A stretch of DNA of 64,000 nt, from NCBI GenBank assembly GCA_964613805.1, contig CAZTJF010000009.1, positions 62,001 to 126,000 of the forward strand, in the 5' to 3' direction. Of this stretch, positions 53,604 through 62,701 are shown piece after piece. The position numbers were made by a program, and so were the translations under genes. Position 1 is the stretch's first letter; the number at the start of each line of letters is the position of its first letter. Below the pieces are notes generated by a model. That model did not search any database and was not told the DNA's origin. It saw only the letters and a program-made list of their open reading frames with translations. This DNA comes from XYD12-FULL-36-8 sp964613805. Its GTDB lineage: Bacteria; Bacteroidota; Ignavibacteria; Ignavibacteriales; Ignavibacteriaceae.

Positions 53604-56042
53604 TCAAAATTTATATCTTATCCCAAATGAAGGAAGAATGGGCCACAGCAGTACTTCTTCTGGGGTAGGTTTTGAGAAGCCGGGTGTTTTATACTCATAA
53701 CCTTGAATGTTTTTGAAATTGAAAGCATTGCTGACATCAATAAAAACATTCAGAGCAGAGTTTGAAAACATAATATCTTTGCTGACTCGTAAATCAATTC
53801 TTTTATATGATGGTAAATATGCAGAATGAATTCTTTCAAATTGCCATTCCCATGTTCCATAATTATTTACTGCAGTTCTCGGCGTGTAAGGAAATCCACT
53901 GCCAAAATATCCCTTTAAGCTAAAACTCCAATTTGATCCTAAATCCAAACTCGAAATGAAGGCTAACGAATGCCGTTGATCGGTGTATCTTGGATATTCT
54001 CCAATATTATCTTCTAAGTTATCTTCATTAGCAAATAACAATCCATAACTTAGCCAGCAATAAAAACTTGGGATGCTCAATACCGCATAAAGATCAAAAC
54101 CTTTTGCAGATCCGACTGCATCATTGCATCCTGAATAGATCAACCTTTCAAATACTCCAACTCTTGATGAGACAAGATTGGTATAGTCTTTATAATATAA
54201 TTCGGCTTTAACTTTAAGAAAATCATTTAACCGATCAGAAAAGAATATTGTATGATCCAAACCCAATATGTAATGGATTGCTGATTGCGATTGTGTATTT
54301 GTATCTGAAGATATCGATGAAGATAGCTGGCGATAAATTGGTGATTGATAATAATAACCCCATGCTGCTCTCAAAGTGGTTTGTTCCTGCAATTTGTAAC
54401 CAACATTTATCCTAGGACTGAAGGTTAAATCTTTGTTCAAATCGAAATAATCAAATCTTCCACCAATGTTCAAAGTTAAATCATCTGAAAATTGTAAAAT
54501 GTTTTCAATGTATCCATTAAATTTATAAGAATTAACATCTATAGGTTTATCTTTAGCAAAGTCTCCTTGTGCAATGATCGTATCAATATCTGTTACGTTC
54601 GGGTTATTAAAATTGTTTTGGCGGATGAAAGTGTATATATCATCTGTAACTTGATCGTAAAGAATATTTTTGTAACTCAGCCCGAGACTTACTTCATACA
54701 CAGGCGAAAACTGATGAGCGAAATCTGTTTTAAATTCAAGGGTTTTAATTTTTAAAGTATCGAACGTCAATCTTTCATTATGATACCTGTCAAAGTAATT
54801 AATGTTGTTACTTATAACATCAATATTTTGATTATTGTCTTCACGATATAACCTGTACTCATTATTTATTTCATCGTAGTAAGAAATTTCTCCTTTGATA
54901 GTGGTTGAACCCGATAAGATGTTTATACTTTGAATATCAAACAAATTTGTGTAATAAGTTGCATTATAGTCTTCATTTTCGTTTCTAAAAATGCTGTACT
55001 GTGCATCTTGCCCTTGGAAATCTCCGATGAATGATGATGATGGCTTTTGTTTGCTCGGTTGATAGGTAAATTTATCTCCCGCATGAATAAATTCAAATAA
55101 TAATTTATTTATCGGAGAAACATTATACGATAGAACACCTTGAAAATCATAAAAAGATGGTTTCATTGAAGAAATGTCTTCATAGTCAATCAATGAAATC
55201 AAATACTCTAAATAACTTTTGCGGAAACCTAAAATGAAAGAACCATCTTGTGTAAACGGACCTTCAACATATCCATCTAAATATGCTAAACTTAAAGATG
55301 CAGCTCCAGAATATTTTTCTTTATTTCCTTCGCGATACAAAATGTTCAAAACAGAACTCATCTTATCACCATACTTAGCACTGTAACCGCCTGTAATCAA
55401 ATCAACTTTGTTAATTAAATCTACATTGAAAATTCCAACACTTGCATTTGCAACTTCCTTGATGTGAAAAGGTTCGTAAACCTGGGCGTTATTTACTAAA
55501 ACTAAATTTTCATCTTGATTGCCGCCCCGTACATTAAAGTCAGCTTTGAATTCATTGTTGACTGTTATTCCTGGGAGCGATTGAATGGAGCGTAAAATAT
55601 CAGGCATTCCGGCAGATATTTCTCTAATTCTTTCACTCTGCATTGATAAGCTGCTGATTTCAGATAACTCTGTATTTTTATTTGTGCTTGAGTAAACCGT
55701 CACTTCTTGCAGATAAATGCTAATCGGTAAAAGAACAAATAAATTTTCCTCACCATAAGTTATGCTTCTTAAATCAATCGTTAGACTCTTGTAACCAATG
55801 TAACTTATTATTAAGTAATCAGCATTGGTGGAATATTTCAAATTAAATTTACCTTTTAAGTCAGTAGTTGTGCCGATTTCTGAATCTTTCATCATTACAT
55901 TAGCATAAGGCAGAGGGTCAAGAGATTGACCATCAATTACTTTTCCGATAATTGTTCGATCAGTGGTTTGCGAGAAAATTAGTGTCGCCCCACAAAGCAG
56001 AAATGAAATAAATAATACTTTCAGTCTATTAAATTTTACCAA
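53604..56042 (-). CDS. TonB-dependent receptor with N-terminal CarboxypepD-like domain
   Basis: 812 residues with a signal peptide (residues 1-25). Residues 28-115 are a carboxypeptidase-regulatory-like beta domain (IIGKVIDGQSLDPLPYANVMMKDSEIGTTTDLKGKFNLKY). The plug at about 125-235 includes MPDILRSIQSLPGITVNNEFKADFNVRGGNQDENLVLVNNAQVYEP. A beta barrel fills the rest and ends in the aromatic GIRYKF. The protein imports a bulky substrate across the outer membrane with TonB energy. There is no adjacent SusD. The substrate is unknown, but the neighbouring amylase suggests an oligosaccharide. Confidence 0.9.
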   Translation of the reverse strand: MVKFNRLKVLFISFLLCGATLIFSQTTDRTIIGKVIDGQSLDPLPYANVMMKDSEIGTTTDLKGKFNLKYSTNADYLIISYIGYKSLTIDLRSITYGEENLFVLLPISIYLQEVTVYSSTNKNTELSEISSLSMQSERIREISAGMPDILRSIQSLPGITVNNEFKADFNVRGGNQDENLVLVNNAQVYEPFHIKEVANASVGIFNVDLINKVDLITGGYSAKYGDKMSSVLNILYREGNKEKYSGAASLSLAYLDGYVEGPFTQDGSFILGFRKSYLEYLISLIDYEDISSMKPSFYDFQGVLSYNVSPINKLLFEFIHAGDKFTYQPSKQKPSSSFIGDFQGQDAQYSIFRNENEDYNATYYTNLFDIQSINILSGSTTIKGEISYYDEINNEYRLYREDNNQNIDVISNNINYFDRYHNERLTFDTLKIKTLEFKTDFAHQFSPVYEVSLGLSYKNILYDQVTDDIYTFIRQNNFNNPNVTDIDTIIAQGDFAKDKPIDVNSYKFNGYIENILQFSDDLTLNIGGRFDYFDLNKDLTFSPRINVGYKLQEQTTLRAAWGYYYQSPIYRQLSSSISSDTNTQSQSAIHYILGLDHTIFFSDRLNDFLKVKAELYYKDYTNLVSSRVGVFERLIYSGCNDAVGSAKGFDLYAVLSIPSFYCWLSYGLLFANEDNLEDNIGEYPRYTDQRHSLAFISSLDLGSNWSFSLKGYFGSGFPYTPRTAVNNYGTWEWQFERIHSAYLPSYKRIDLRVSKDIMFSNSALNVFIDVSNAFNFKNIQGYEYKTPGFSKPTPEEVLLWPILPSFGIRYKF

Positions 56043-56266
56043 TCGTTATTCCCGAATATTTTGATTGAAATTAAATTTTGTAACCGTAATTTACTTAACA
56101 TTCTAAGTAATTTACTTTTGAAATAGAAAAACGTTAAAAAAATATAACAATTTTTGTTCCTAATGCACTAAATCAACAGCACATAAAAATAGTTACTTTG
56201 GAATATTATTTGACATCTATTTTCATTAAAATAACACCCGTGTTTCACAACAAATAAGAGAGATTA

Positions 56267-57958
56267 ATGAAATCAGTAGTAATTATTATCATCAGTATTT
56301 TTATCGGCCAATATTCAGCTAAGGCGCAGTTAGTATCTGAACCTCTACATAAGGAAATTTACTTATATCTTGAAAGACTAAATCATAAAGGAATCATTGA
56401 ACTTGATGATTTGTTCAAACCGTTTTCAAGAAAATACATTTCAGAAAAGCTGATAGATGCTCGAAGTAACTTAAATAAGCTTACTGATCTTGAGAGGGAA
56501 GAACTTGAATTTTATGAGAAGGATTACTATTGGGAAATAAGTACTGCTAATAAACGTTCAATTGAAGAGGATTTGAATTATTTTGAACGTGATAATGCTG
56601 GCAGATACAGAATTTTTTCTTACAATGATCATATCTTTAAGTTCCAAGCAAAACCATTATTGGGTGTTGATGTTTCATACATTGAAAAGTATAGAAACAT
56701 GCACATGCTCATGGGTTTGAGTACCTATGGATATTTACTTGATAAAATAGGTTTCAGTTTGGATATAAGATCACACAATGAGAGAGGTGATGCACTAGAT
56801 CCTTATCGTGAATTTACACCCCAAACAGGTATTATACCGACAATATCACAGCAAGGTAAAGATATAGGATATAGTGAAGTAAATTCATCTGTTACTGTAG
56901 ATTGGGGTTGGGGTAATGTTGTCGCGGCAAAAGAGCATATTGAATATGGTTATGCAAAGTATGGTAACATTATCCTTTCAGATAAAGCACCATCATTTCC
57001 ACATATACGCTTGCAAATCAAACCAGCTGATTGGTTTAATTTTTATTACTTTCATGCCTGGCTTTCATCAAATGTGGTTGATTCTGCTAAGGTTGCAGAA
57101 TATAAAAGAGACATTTATGTTGGAAAATATTTTGCTTGGCACGCTCTTGTAGTAACTCCATTTAAAGGATTTGATTTTTCAATCGGTGAGTCTGTAGTTT
57201 ATGGAGACGAAGTAGAGTTTCTTTATTTGATGCCCGTTATGTTCTATTTCTTTGCAGATGAATACTTAACCAACAAACAGGGCAAACCCGGTGATGCAAA
57301 TCAGCAAATATTTTTAACCGTCAGTTCAAAAAATCATATTAAGAACACTCATTTATATGGAACTTTATTCGTAGATGAAATGACAATTGGCGGAATTAAT
57401 GGTTCTATAATTGCTAATCCCACATATGGCGGTGCTACCAGTCGAAGACAGAGAACTCAGCTAGGATTTACTCTGGGTTTATCCGTTACTGATTTACCAA
57501 TTGATAACCTAACATTCTCATCCGAATATACAAGAATAAATCCTTTTGTCTATGGACATCATGACCCGGCTCAGACCTATGCAAACAATTCTTATTTATT
57601 GGGGCATTGGATTGGTCACAATGCCGATTTACTATATCTAGATTTGACTTACAGAATCATCAGAGGACTTAAGGCAGAAGTCTGGTCTGCATTTATAAGA
57701 AAGGGAAGTGATGACTATAGCGAACAATATGGAACTGTTCAACCCGATTTTTTATTTGGTCTTGAATCTATTTATAAAGGTGAATACTCAGGATTTAAGT
57801 TGAAAAATTTTGGTTTGAATTTAAAGTATGAATGGGTTCATGATTTAAATATTGAAACAAGATTTAAAATGACCTCTATTTCAAGAAGACAACCAGATGG
57901 TTCATTCAGTGATAAAAAGAATAATGAATTTTCCTTCTCAATAAATTATGGTTTATAA
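56267..57958 (+). CDS. Outer-membrane barrel protein, Wzi/capsule-assembly-like
   Basis: 563 residues with a signal peptide (residues 1-20, AKAQ). The N-terminal part (25-110) is helical, with LHKEIYLYLERLNHKGIIELDDL; the remainder is beta-rich with features such as VTVDWGWGNVVAAKEHIEYGY, FNFYYFHAWLSS and YLDLTYRIIRGLKAEVW, ending in FSFSINYGL. This arrangement recalls the Wzi capsule-anchoring family, but assignment rests on overall pattern rather than a decisive motif. It is divergent from the TonB-receptor gene across 224 bp. Confidence 0.5.
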   Translation: MKSVVIIIISIFIGQYSAKAQLVSEPLHKEIYLYLERLNHKGIIELDDLFKPFSRKYISEKLIDARSNLNKLTDLEREELEFYEKDYYWEISTANKRSIEEDLNYFERDNAGRYRIFSYNDHIFKFQAKPLLGVDVSYIEKYRNMHMLMGLSTYGYLLDKIGFSLDIRSHNERGDALDPYREFTPQTGIIPTISQQGKDIGYSEVNSSVTVDWGWGNVVAAKEHIEYGYAKYGNIILSDKAPSFPHIRLQIKPADWFNFYYFHAWLSSNVVDSAKVAEYKRDIYVGKYFAWHALVVTPFKGFDFSIGESVVYGDEVEFLYLMPVMFYFFADEYLTNKQGKPGDANQQIFLTVSSKNHIKNTHLYGTLFVDEMTIGGINGSIIANPTYGGATSRRQRTQLGFTLGLSVTDLPIDNLTFSSEYTRINPFVYGHHDPAQTYANNSYLLGHWIGHNADLLYLDLTYRIIRGLKAEVWSAFIRKGSDDYSEQYGTVQPDFLFGLESIYKGEYSGFKLKNFGLNLKYEWVHDLNIETRFKMTSISRRQPDGSFSDKKNNEFSFSINYGL

Positions 57959-57959
57959 G

Positions 57960-57979
57960 GGAAATTGAATATTTCCTTT
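57960..57979 (+). terminator. Weak hairpin after the Wzi-like gene
   Basis: GGAAAT and ATTTCC pair around a five-base loop immediately after the stop, followed by only three Ts. It is a marginal terminator candidate. Confidence 0.3.
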
Positions 57980-58049
57980 GAAAAGAGAACGAAAGAATTT
58001 AGTAGTTATAAATTCAGTTCTGGATGATTTTGGATAAGGATAGATAAAT

Positions 58050-58133
58050 GCGGAGAGGGCGATCCCATTGGGAGAACTTGCGGTACAGTATTACCCGTAC
58101 GACGGTTTAGTCCCACTGGGATTGGTTTCAGCC
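58050..58133 (-). pseudogene. Broken tRNA-Ser copy with two inserted palindromes
   Basis: This stretch matches the intact tRNA-Ser at 58426-58515 over its 3' acceptor strand, variable arm, 3' anticodon stem and D-arm. The T-loop portion is replaced by TCCCATTGGGA (58063-58073, plus strand) and the 5' anticodon stem and loop by TCCCACTGGGA (58111-58121). The first 18 or so bases of the tRNA are absent. It cannot fold as a tRNA. It begins eight bases after the stop of the GIY-YIG gene, on the same strand. Confidence 0.85.
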
Positions 58134-58141
58134 GGAAAAAG

Positions 58142-58390
58142 TTAAATAATACCTTCATTCATTAACCAATGATAACTACCAAGAGATTTGAAAAACTTCT
58201 CTCGTTTCTTCGCTTCGGAACGAGAATTAAATTCTTCGAGGTAAAATAACTCCCAAGGAATATATCTTTTTGTAAAAGTAGACAAACCAAGATTATGCTC
58301 AAAGAGTCTTTTCTCTAAATCTGAAGTATGACCGAAGTAGTGTTTGTTAGAAGAAATGCTTTTGAGAATGTAAGTATGAAACTTACCCAT
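58142..58390 (-). CDS. GIY-YIG nuclease family protein
   Basis: 82 residues forming a single GIY-YIG domain. HTYILKSISSNKHYFGHTSDLEKRLFEHN holds the two signature strands (YIL and YFG in place of GIY and YIG) and the catalytic Arg; EFNSRSEAKKREKFFKS carries the metal-binding Glu; the end is GSYHWL. Small single-domain members (the UvrC-N/endonuclease-like group) are common in Bacteroidota and their role is unproven; related domains serve homing endonucleases. It lies 35 bases downstream of an intact tRNA-Ser and eight bases upstream of a broken copy of the same tRNA, all on the minus strand. Confidence 0.9.
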   Translation of the reverse strand: MGKFHTYILKSISSNKHYFGHTSDLEKRLFEHNLGLSTFTKRYIPWELFYLEEFNSRSEAKKREKFFKSLGSYHWLMNEGII

Positions 58391-58425
58391 ATAAGAAAAT
58401 AATTTTGAAGAGGGAACTATTTTTG

Positions 58426-58515
58426 CGGAGAGGGCGAGATTCGAACTCGCGGTACAGTGTTACCCGTACGACGGTTTAGCAAACCGTTGGTTTCAGCCAA
58501 CTCACCCACCTCTCC
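58426..58515 (-). tRNA. tRNA-Ser (anticodon GCT)
   Basis: On the minus strand, GGAGAGG pairs with CCTCTCC as a perfect seven-bp acceptor stem with discriminator G. The anticodon arm is ACGGT-TTGCTAA-ACCGT, with anticodon GCT reading AGC and AGT. A long variable arm (GTCGTACGGGTAACACTGTACC region), typical of class II serine tRNAs, and GTTCGAATC in the T-loop follow. Length 90 bases; CCA is not encoded. Confidence 0.96.
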
Positions 58516-58714
58516 GAAGCTGAAAAACACTTTATAATTTAATTACACGCAAAGATAATACTTCCAATTTTGAATTAAAAATTCCGATTTCTATTCAAAT
58601 CTGAAAAATTTAACCTCAAAGAGATGAATCATTTTCAAACTCACTTTGTTGTATGATTAGTCTCATTGGAGTAAATTTGTTTCACTATTATTAATTAAAT
58701 CAGAACGATACTAT

Positions 58715-59884
58715 ATGCAAAAATTTGTTGGTGTGGATTATTTTAATATCGAGTCACTTCTGTCAGAAGATGAAAAAATGATTCGCAACACAGTGCGTGA
58801 CTTTGTTTCATCTGAAATCATTCCAATCATAGAAAAATATAATCGTGAGGCAAAATTCCCCAAATATTTAATTCAAAAAATGGCTGAGTTAGGTTTGTTT
58901 GGTGTAACTCTTCCTCAAAAATATTCATGTGCAGAATTAAATAATGTCTCATATGGATTAATAATGCAAGAACTTGAAAGAGGAGATAGCGGCATAAGAA
59001 GTTTTGTATCGGTACAGAGTTCGCTTGTAATGTATCCTATCTATACTTTTGGATCGGAAGAGCAAAAAGATTATTGGCTTCCGGAATTAGCTAAAGGCAA
59101 AAAAGTTGGATGCTTCGGTTTAACTGAACCTGATTTTGGATCAAATCCAGGTGGAATGATTACTAAAGCAGAGAAAGTGCAAGATGGTTTTGTTCTAAAT
59201 GGAGCAAAGATGTGGATTACAAATGGAACAATTGCTGAGGTGGCTGTAGTTTGGGCTAAGCTTGATGGGGTAGTTAGGGGATTTCTTGTCGAAAAGGGTA
59301 TGAAAGGATTTACTGCTCCTGAAATGAAAGGAAAACATTCACTTCGTGCATCAATAACTTCTGAATTAATTTTTGATAATGTTTTTATTCCAGAAAAAAA
59401 TCTATTGCCAAAAACAGAGGGCTTGAAGAATGCTTTAATGTGCTTAAATCAAGCACGATATGGAATTGCATGGGGAGTTGTCGGTTCAATGATGGCTTGC
59501 TACGATAGCGCGTTGAATTACGCAAAATCTCGCATTCAATTTGGAAAGCCAATCGCATCGTTTCAAATGACTCAAGAGAAATTAGTCTTCATACTTACTG
59601 AAATTACAAAAGCTCAATTGTTAAATCTGCAATTGGGCAGAATGAAAGACAATGGAACGTTAAAGCATACTCATGTCTCTCTAGCTAAAAGGAATAATTG
59701 TGAAAAAGCATCTGAGATTGCTAAAATTGCAAGAGAAATACTGGGAGCAAACGGTATTTTGGATGAATATCCTGTAATGCGGCATTTGGCTAATCTTGAG
59801 TCAGTCAAAACTTATGAAGGAACTCATGAGATGCACACTTTAATTATTGGTGAAGATATAACCGGTATCTCAGCATTTGAATAA
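58715..59884 (+). CDS. Acyl-CoA dehydrogenase, glutaryl-CoA dehydrogenase-like
   Basis: 389 residues with the full acyl-CoA dehydrogenase fold. FGLTEPDFGSNPGGM is the FAD-site signature, and the catalytic glutamate is in TYEGTHEMHTLIIGEDITG. RSFVSVQSSLVMYPIYTFGSEEQK, with its arginine, is characteristic of glutaryl-CoA dehydrogenases, which oxidise and decarboxylate glutaryl-CoA in lysine and tryptophan breakdown. The reduced flavin passes electrons to ETF; a candidate ETF:menaquinone oxidoreductase is at 14.8 kb. It is followed by guaB after 24 bases. Confidence 0.88.
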   Translation: MQKFVGVDYFNIESLLSEDEKMIRNTVRDFVSSEIIPIIEKYNREAKFPKYLIQKMAELGLFGVTLPQKYSCAELNNVSYGLIMQELERGDSGIRSFVSVQSSLVMYPIYTFGSEEQKDYWLPELAKGKKVGCFGLTEPDFGSNPGGMITKAEKVQDGFVLNGAKMWITNGTIAEVAVVWAKLDGVVRGFLVEKGMKGFTAPEMKGKHSLRASITSELIFDNVFIPEKNLLPKTEGLKNALMCLNQARYGIAWGVVGSMMACYDSALNYAKSRIQFGKPIASFQMTQEKLVFILTEITKAQLLNLQLGRMKDNGTLKHTHVSLAKRNNCEKASEIAKIAREILGANGILDEYPVMRHLANLESVKTYEGTHEMHTLIIGEDITGISAFE

Positions 59885-59908
59885 TTCAATCAATAGAACA
59901 TAGTTTTT

Positions 59909-61375
59909 ATGAAATCAATTAAAGAAGCACTTACATTTGATGATGTACTGTTAGTACCTTCAAAATCTGCAGTACTTCCACGGGATGTTAATATTACAAC
60001 TTGCCTTACTCCAGAAATTAAGCTTAACATTCCTTTTATTTCTGCTGCAATGGACACCGTAACTGAATCAGCGATGGCAATTGCAATTGCTCGCGAAGGA
60101 GGCATCGGTATTCTTCATAAGAATATGAGTATTGAGGCACAATGTGATGAGGTTGATAAGGTCAAAAGATCGGAAAGTGGAATGATACGAGATCCCATTA
60201 CTTTACATCCTGAAAATACTATTGGTGATGCATTAAATATCATGAAAAAATATAGTGTTTCAGGAATACCAGTGATTGACGAGAAGCATAAGTTAGTTGG
60301 AATTATCACAAACAGAGATTTAAGATTTGAACCAAACAGGAATCTTAAAGTTAAAAGTTTAATGACTCGTGAAAATTTAATAACTGCTCCTCAAGGAACA
60401 ACTTTAGAGAAAGCAGAAAAAATTCTTGAGAAATATAAAATAGAGAAGCTGCCAGTTGTTGACTCCAATAAAATACTTAAAGGGTTAATAACTTTTAAGG
60501 ATATTCAAAAAAAGAAGCGGCATCCAAACGCTTGTAAAGATGAGCATGGCAGGTTAAGAGTGGGAGCAGCAGTGGGAATTACCAATGACAGTATTGAACG
60601 AATTACTGAACTAACAAATGTTGGCGTTGACGTTTTAGTAATTGATACTGCGCATGGTCATTCTTTAGGTGTTCTGAAAATGATAAAAACTATTCGGCCA
60701 AAATTTAAATATGAGCAGTTAATCGCTGGAAATATAGGAACTTATGAGGCAGCACTTGATTTATTGAATTGTAATGTTGATGGAATCAAAATTGGAGTTG
60801 GACCTGGCTCGATTTGTACAACAAGAGTCATTGCTGGAATCGGTATTCCACAAATCACAGCAATTTCAGAAGTTTTTAGAGCGGTCAAGAAAAGAGGAAT
60901 CCCAATAATTGCAGATGGTGGTATTAAACAAACAGGTGATGTTCCCAAAGCGATTGCTGCTGGAGCAGATTCAATTATGATTGGCGGCCTATTTGCAGGT
61001 GTAGAAGAAAGTCCCGGTGAGAAGGTTTTATTCGAAGGAAGAAGTTTTAAGATTTATCGAGGAATGGGCTCTTTATCAGCCATGAAAAAGGGGAGCAAGG
61101 ATAGATATTTTCAGGATACCGAAGAAGACATTTCAAAATTAGTTCCTGAGGGAATTGAGGGCAGAGTACCTTACAAGGGTGCATTAGCAGATACAATTTT
61201 TCAATTGACTGGGGGGTTAAGAGCGGCAATGGGTTATTGCGGAGCTCGGAACATAAAAATGCTAAAGACAAAAACTAAATTTGTAAAAATAACTTTAGCA
61301 GGGTTAAAAGAGAGTCATCCGCATGATGTGATTATCACTACGGAACCACCAAATTACTTTACTCCAAAGGTTTGA
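59909..61375 (+). CDS. guaB: IMP dehydrogenase
   Basis: 488 residues. ALTFDDVLLVPSKSAVLPRDVNITT starts the TIM barrel; two CBS domains are inserted at about residues 95-210 (GDALNIMKKYSVSGIPVID, LEKAEKILEKYKIEKLPVVD); the catalytic loop GPGSICTTRVIAGIG holds the Cys, and the flap holds GSLSAMKKGSKDRYFQ and GLRAAMGYCGARNI. It converts IMP to XMP with NAD+, the first step to GMP. purD, another purine gene, is 1.3 kb downstream in the same direction. Confidence 0.96.
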   Translation: MKSIKEALTFDDVLLVPSKSAVLPRDVNITTCLTPEIKLNIPFISAAMDTVTESAMAIAIAREGGIGILHKNMSIEAQCDEVDKVKRSESGMIRDPITLHPENTIGDALNIMKKYSVSGIPVIDEKHKLVGIITNRDLRFEPNRNLKVKSLMTRENLITAPQGTTLEKAEKILEKYKIEKLPVVDSNKILKGLITFKDIQKKKRHPNACKDEHGRLRVGAAVGITNDSIERITELTNVGVDVLVIDTAHGHSLGVLKMIKTIRPKFKYEQLIAGNIGTYEAALDLLNCNVDGIKIGVGPGSICTTRVIAGIGIPQITAISEVFRAVKKRGIPIIADGGIKQTGDVPKAIAAGADSIMIGGLFAGVEESPGEKVLFEGRSFKIYRGMGSLSAMKKGSKDRYFQDTEEDISKLVPEGIEGRVPYKGALADTIFQLTGGLRAAMGYCGARNIKMLKTKTKFVKITLAGLKESHPHDVIITTEPPNYFTPKV

Positions 61376-61414
61376 TTATTTTTCAACTATTGTGATTATT
61401 TTTTCTTAAGTATT

Positions 61415-62701
61415 ATGTTCAAAGTATTAGTTATTGCGTACTACTTTCCTCCTTTAGGTTTAAGCGGAGTTCAAAGAACTTTAAAGTTTGTGAAGTACAT
61501 GCCGAATAATGGTTGGCATCCCACTGTTATAACTACAGGTAATATTGCATATTATGCTCACGACAAATCTTTGCAGAATGAGTTAGATAAACTTGGCATC
61601 AAGGTGATACGAACAAGCTCATCAGATCCAAATGCTGTTCTTTCAAAATTTGGGACAATAAAAATGCCTAATGAGAAAGTGCGAAAATTACTAAATCTTG
61701 TCAGCCAAACTCTTTTCATACCCGACAATAAAATTTTATGGTCAAAAAAAGCTTTTCATTCTGCTTCAGAAATTTTGTCAAACGAAAATTATGATGCAAT
61801 ATTTGTTTCGTCTCCTCCATTTTCAGCTTTTAATATGGCGGCTAAACTTAAAAAGAAATTTGATATTCCGCTTGTTGTTGATTATCGAGATTTATGGTAC
61901 AAAAGTTATTTTGCATTTTATCCAACTCCTTTTCATTCTCTTCTTCATAAAAGAATGGAATATTTGTCATTGAAAGCTGCTGATAAAGTGATAGTAACAA
62001 ATAGAAAAATTAAAGAAAAATTATTGAACTATTATAAGTTTTTAACATTTGAAGATGTTGTAATTATTCCCCATGGTTTTGATCCTGAAGATTTTTCTAC
62101 AGCCAAATCAGTTCCGAAGACAACTGATAAAATGATTATTACTTATTCGGGAATATTTTTAGAATATAACACTCCCAAATATTTTCTTGAGGCATTCAAG
62201 AAACTTACTATTGAACGACCTGATGTTGCATCTAAGATTGAATTACACTTTGTAGGTCATCTCAGAAAGGAAAATCAGAAACTAATTAGAAAACTTAAGT
62301 TAGAAGAATTTGTTAAAGATTTTGGATATATGAATCATGATGAAGCTCTTCGAAAAGTAATGTCAAGTGATGTTTTATGGTTTATGATCGGAAAGAAAAG
62401 AAACATTGATGCAATTTTGCCTGGTAAAATGTTCGAGTATTTTGGTACTGGAAAACCGGTAATTGCATCTGTTCCTGATGGTGCTGCAAAATCGGCTTCG
62501 ATAGAGTATGGAGCATCATTCATAACTGAACCTGATGATGTTACGGCAATCAAAGATGCTATTTATAAAGCATATCAATTGTATCTTAAGGGTCAATTGC
62601 CAGCAGCTAATGAAAGTTTTATTGATAAGCACCGCAGAGATTTTCTAACCGAAACATTAATCAAACAATTTCAGCTTTTAATTAAGGAAGTTGTTGTATG
62701 A
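61415..62701 (+). CDS. Glycosyltransferase family 4-like protein
   Basis: 428 residues of the GT-B fold. The acceptor domain starts VLVIAYYFPPLGLSGVQRTLKFVKYMPNNGWHPTVIT, and the donor domain has ITYSGIFLEYNTPKYFLEAFKKL, VKDFGYMNHDEALRKVMSSDVLWF and LPGKMFEYFGTGKPVIASVPDG, with the E-x7-like donor-binding region. It probably adds a sugar in cell-surface polysaccharide or glycoprotein synthesis; donor and acceptor are unknown. Its stop overlaps the purD start by four bases, so the two are translationally coupled. Confidence 0.85.
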   Translation: MFKVLVIAYYFPPLGLSGVQRTLKFVKYMPNNGWHPTVITTGNIAYYAHDKSLQNELDKLGIKVIRTSSSDPNAVLSKFGTIKMPNEKVRKLLNLVSQTLFIPDNKILWSKKAFHSASEILSNENYDAIFVSSPPFSAFNMAAKLKKKFDIPLVVDYRDLWYKSYFAFYPTPFHSLLHKRMEYLSLKAADKVIVTNRKIKEKLLNYYKFLTFEDVVIIPHGFDPEDFSTAKSVPKTTDKMIITYSGIFLEYNTPKYFLEAFKKLTIERPDVASKIELHFVGHLRKENQKLIRKLKLEEFVKDFGYMNHDEALRKVMSSDVLWFMIGKKRNIDAILPGKMFEYFGTGKPVIASVPDGAAKSASIEYGASFITEPDDVTAIKDAIYKAYQLYLKGQLPAANESFIDKHRRDFLTETLIKQFQLLIKEVVV

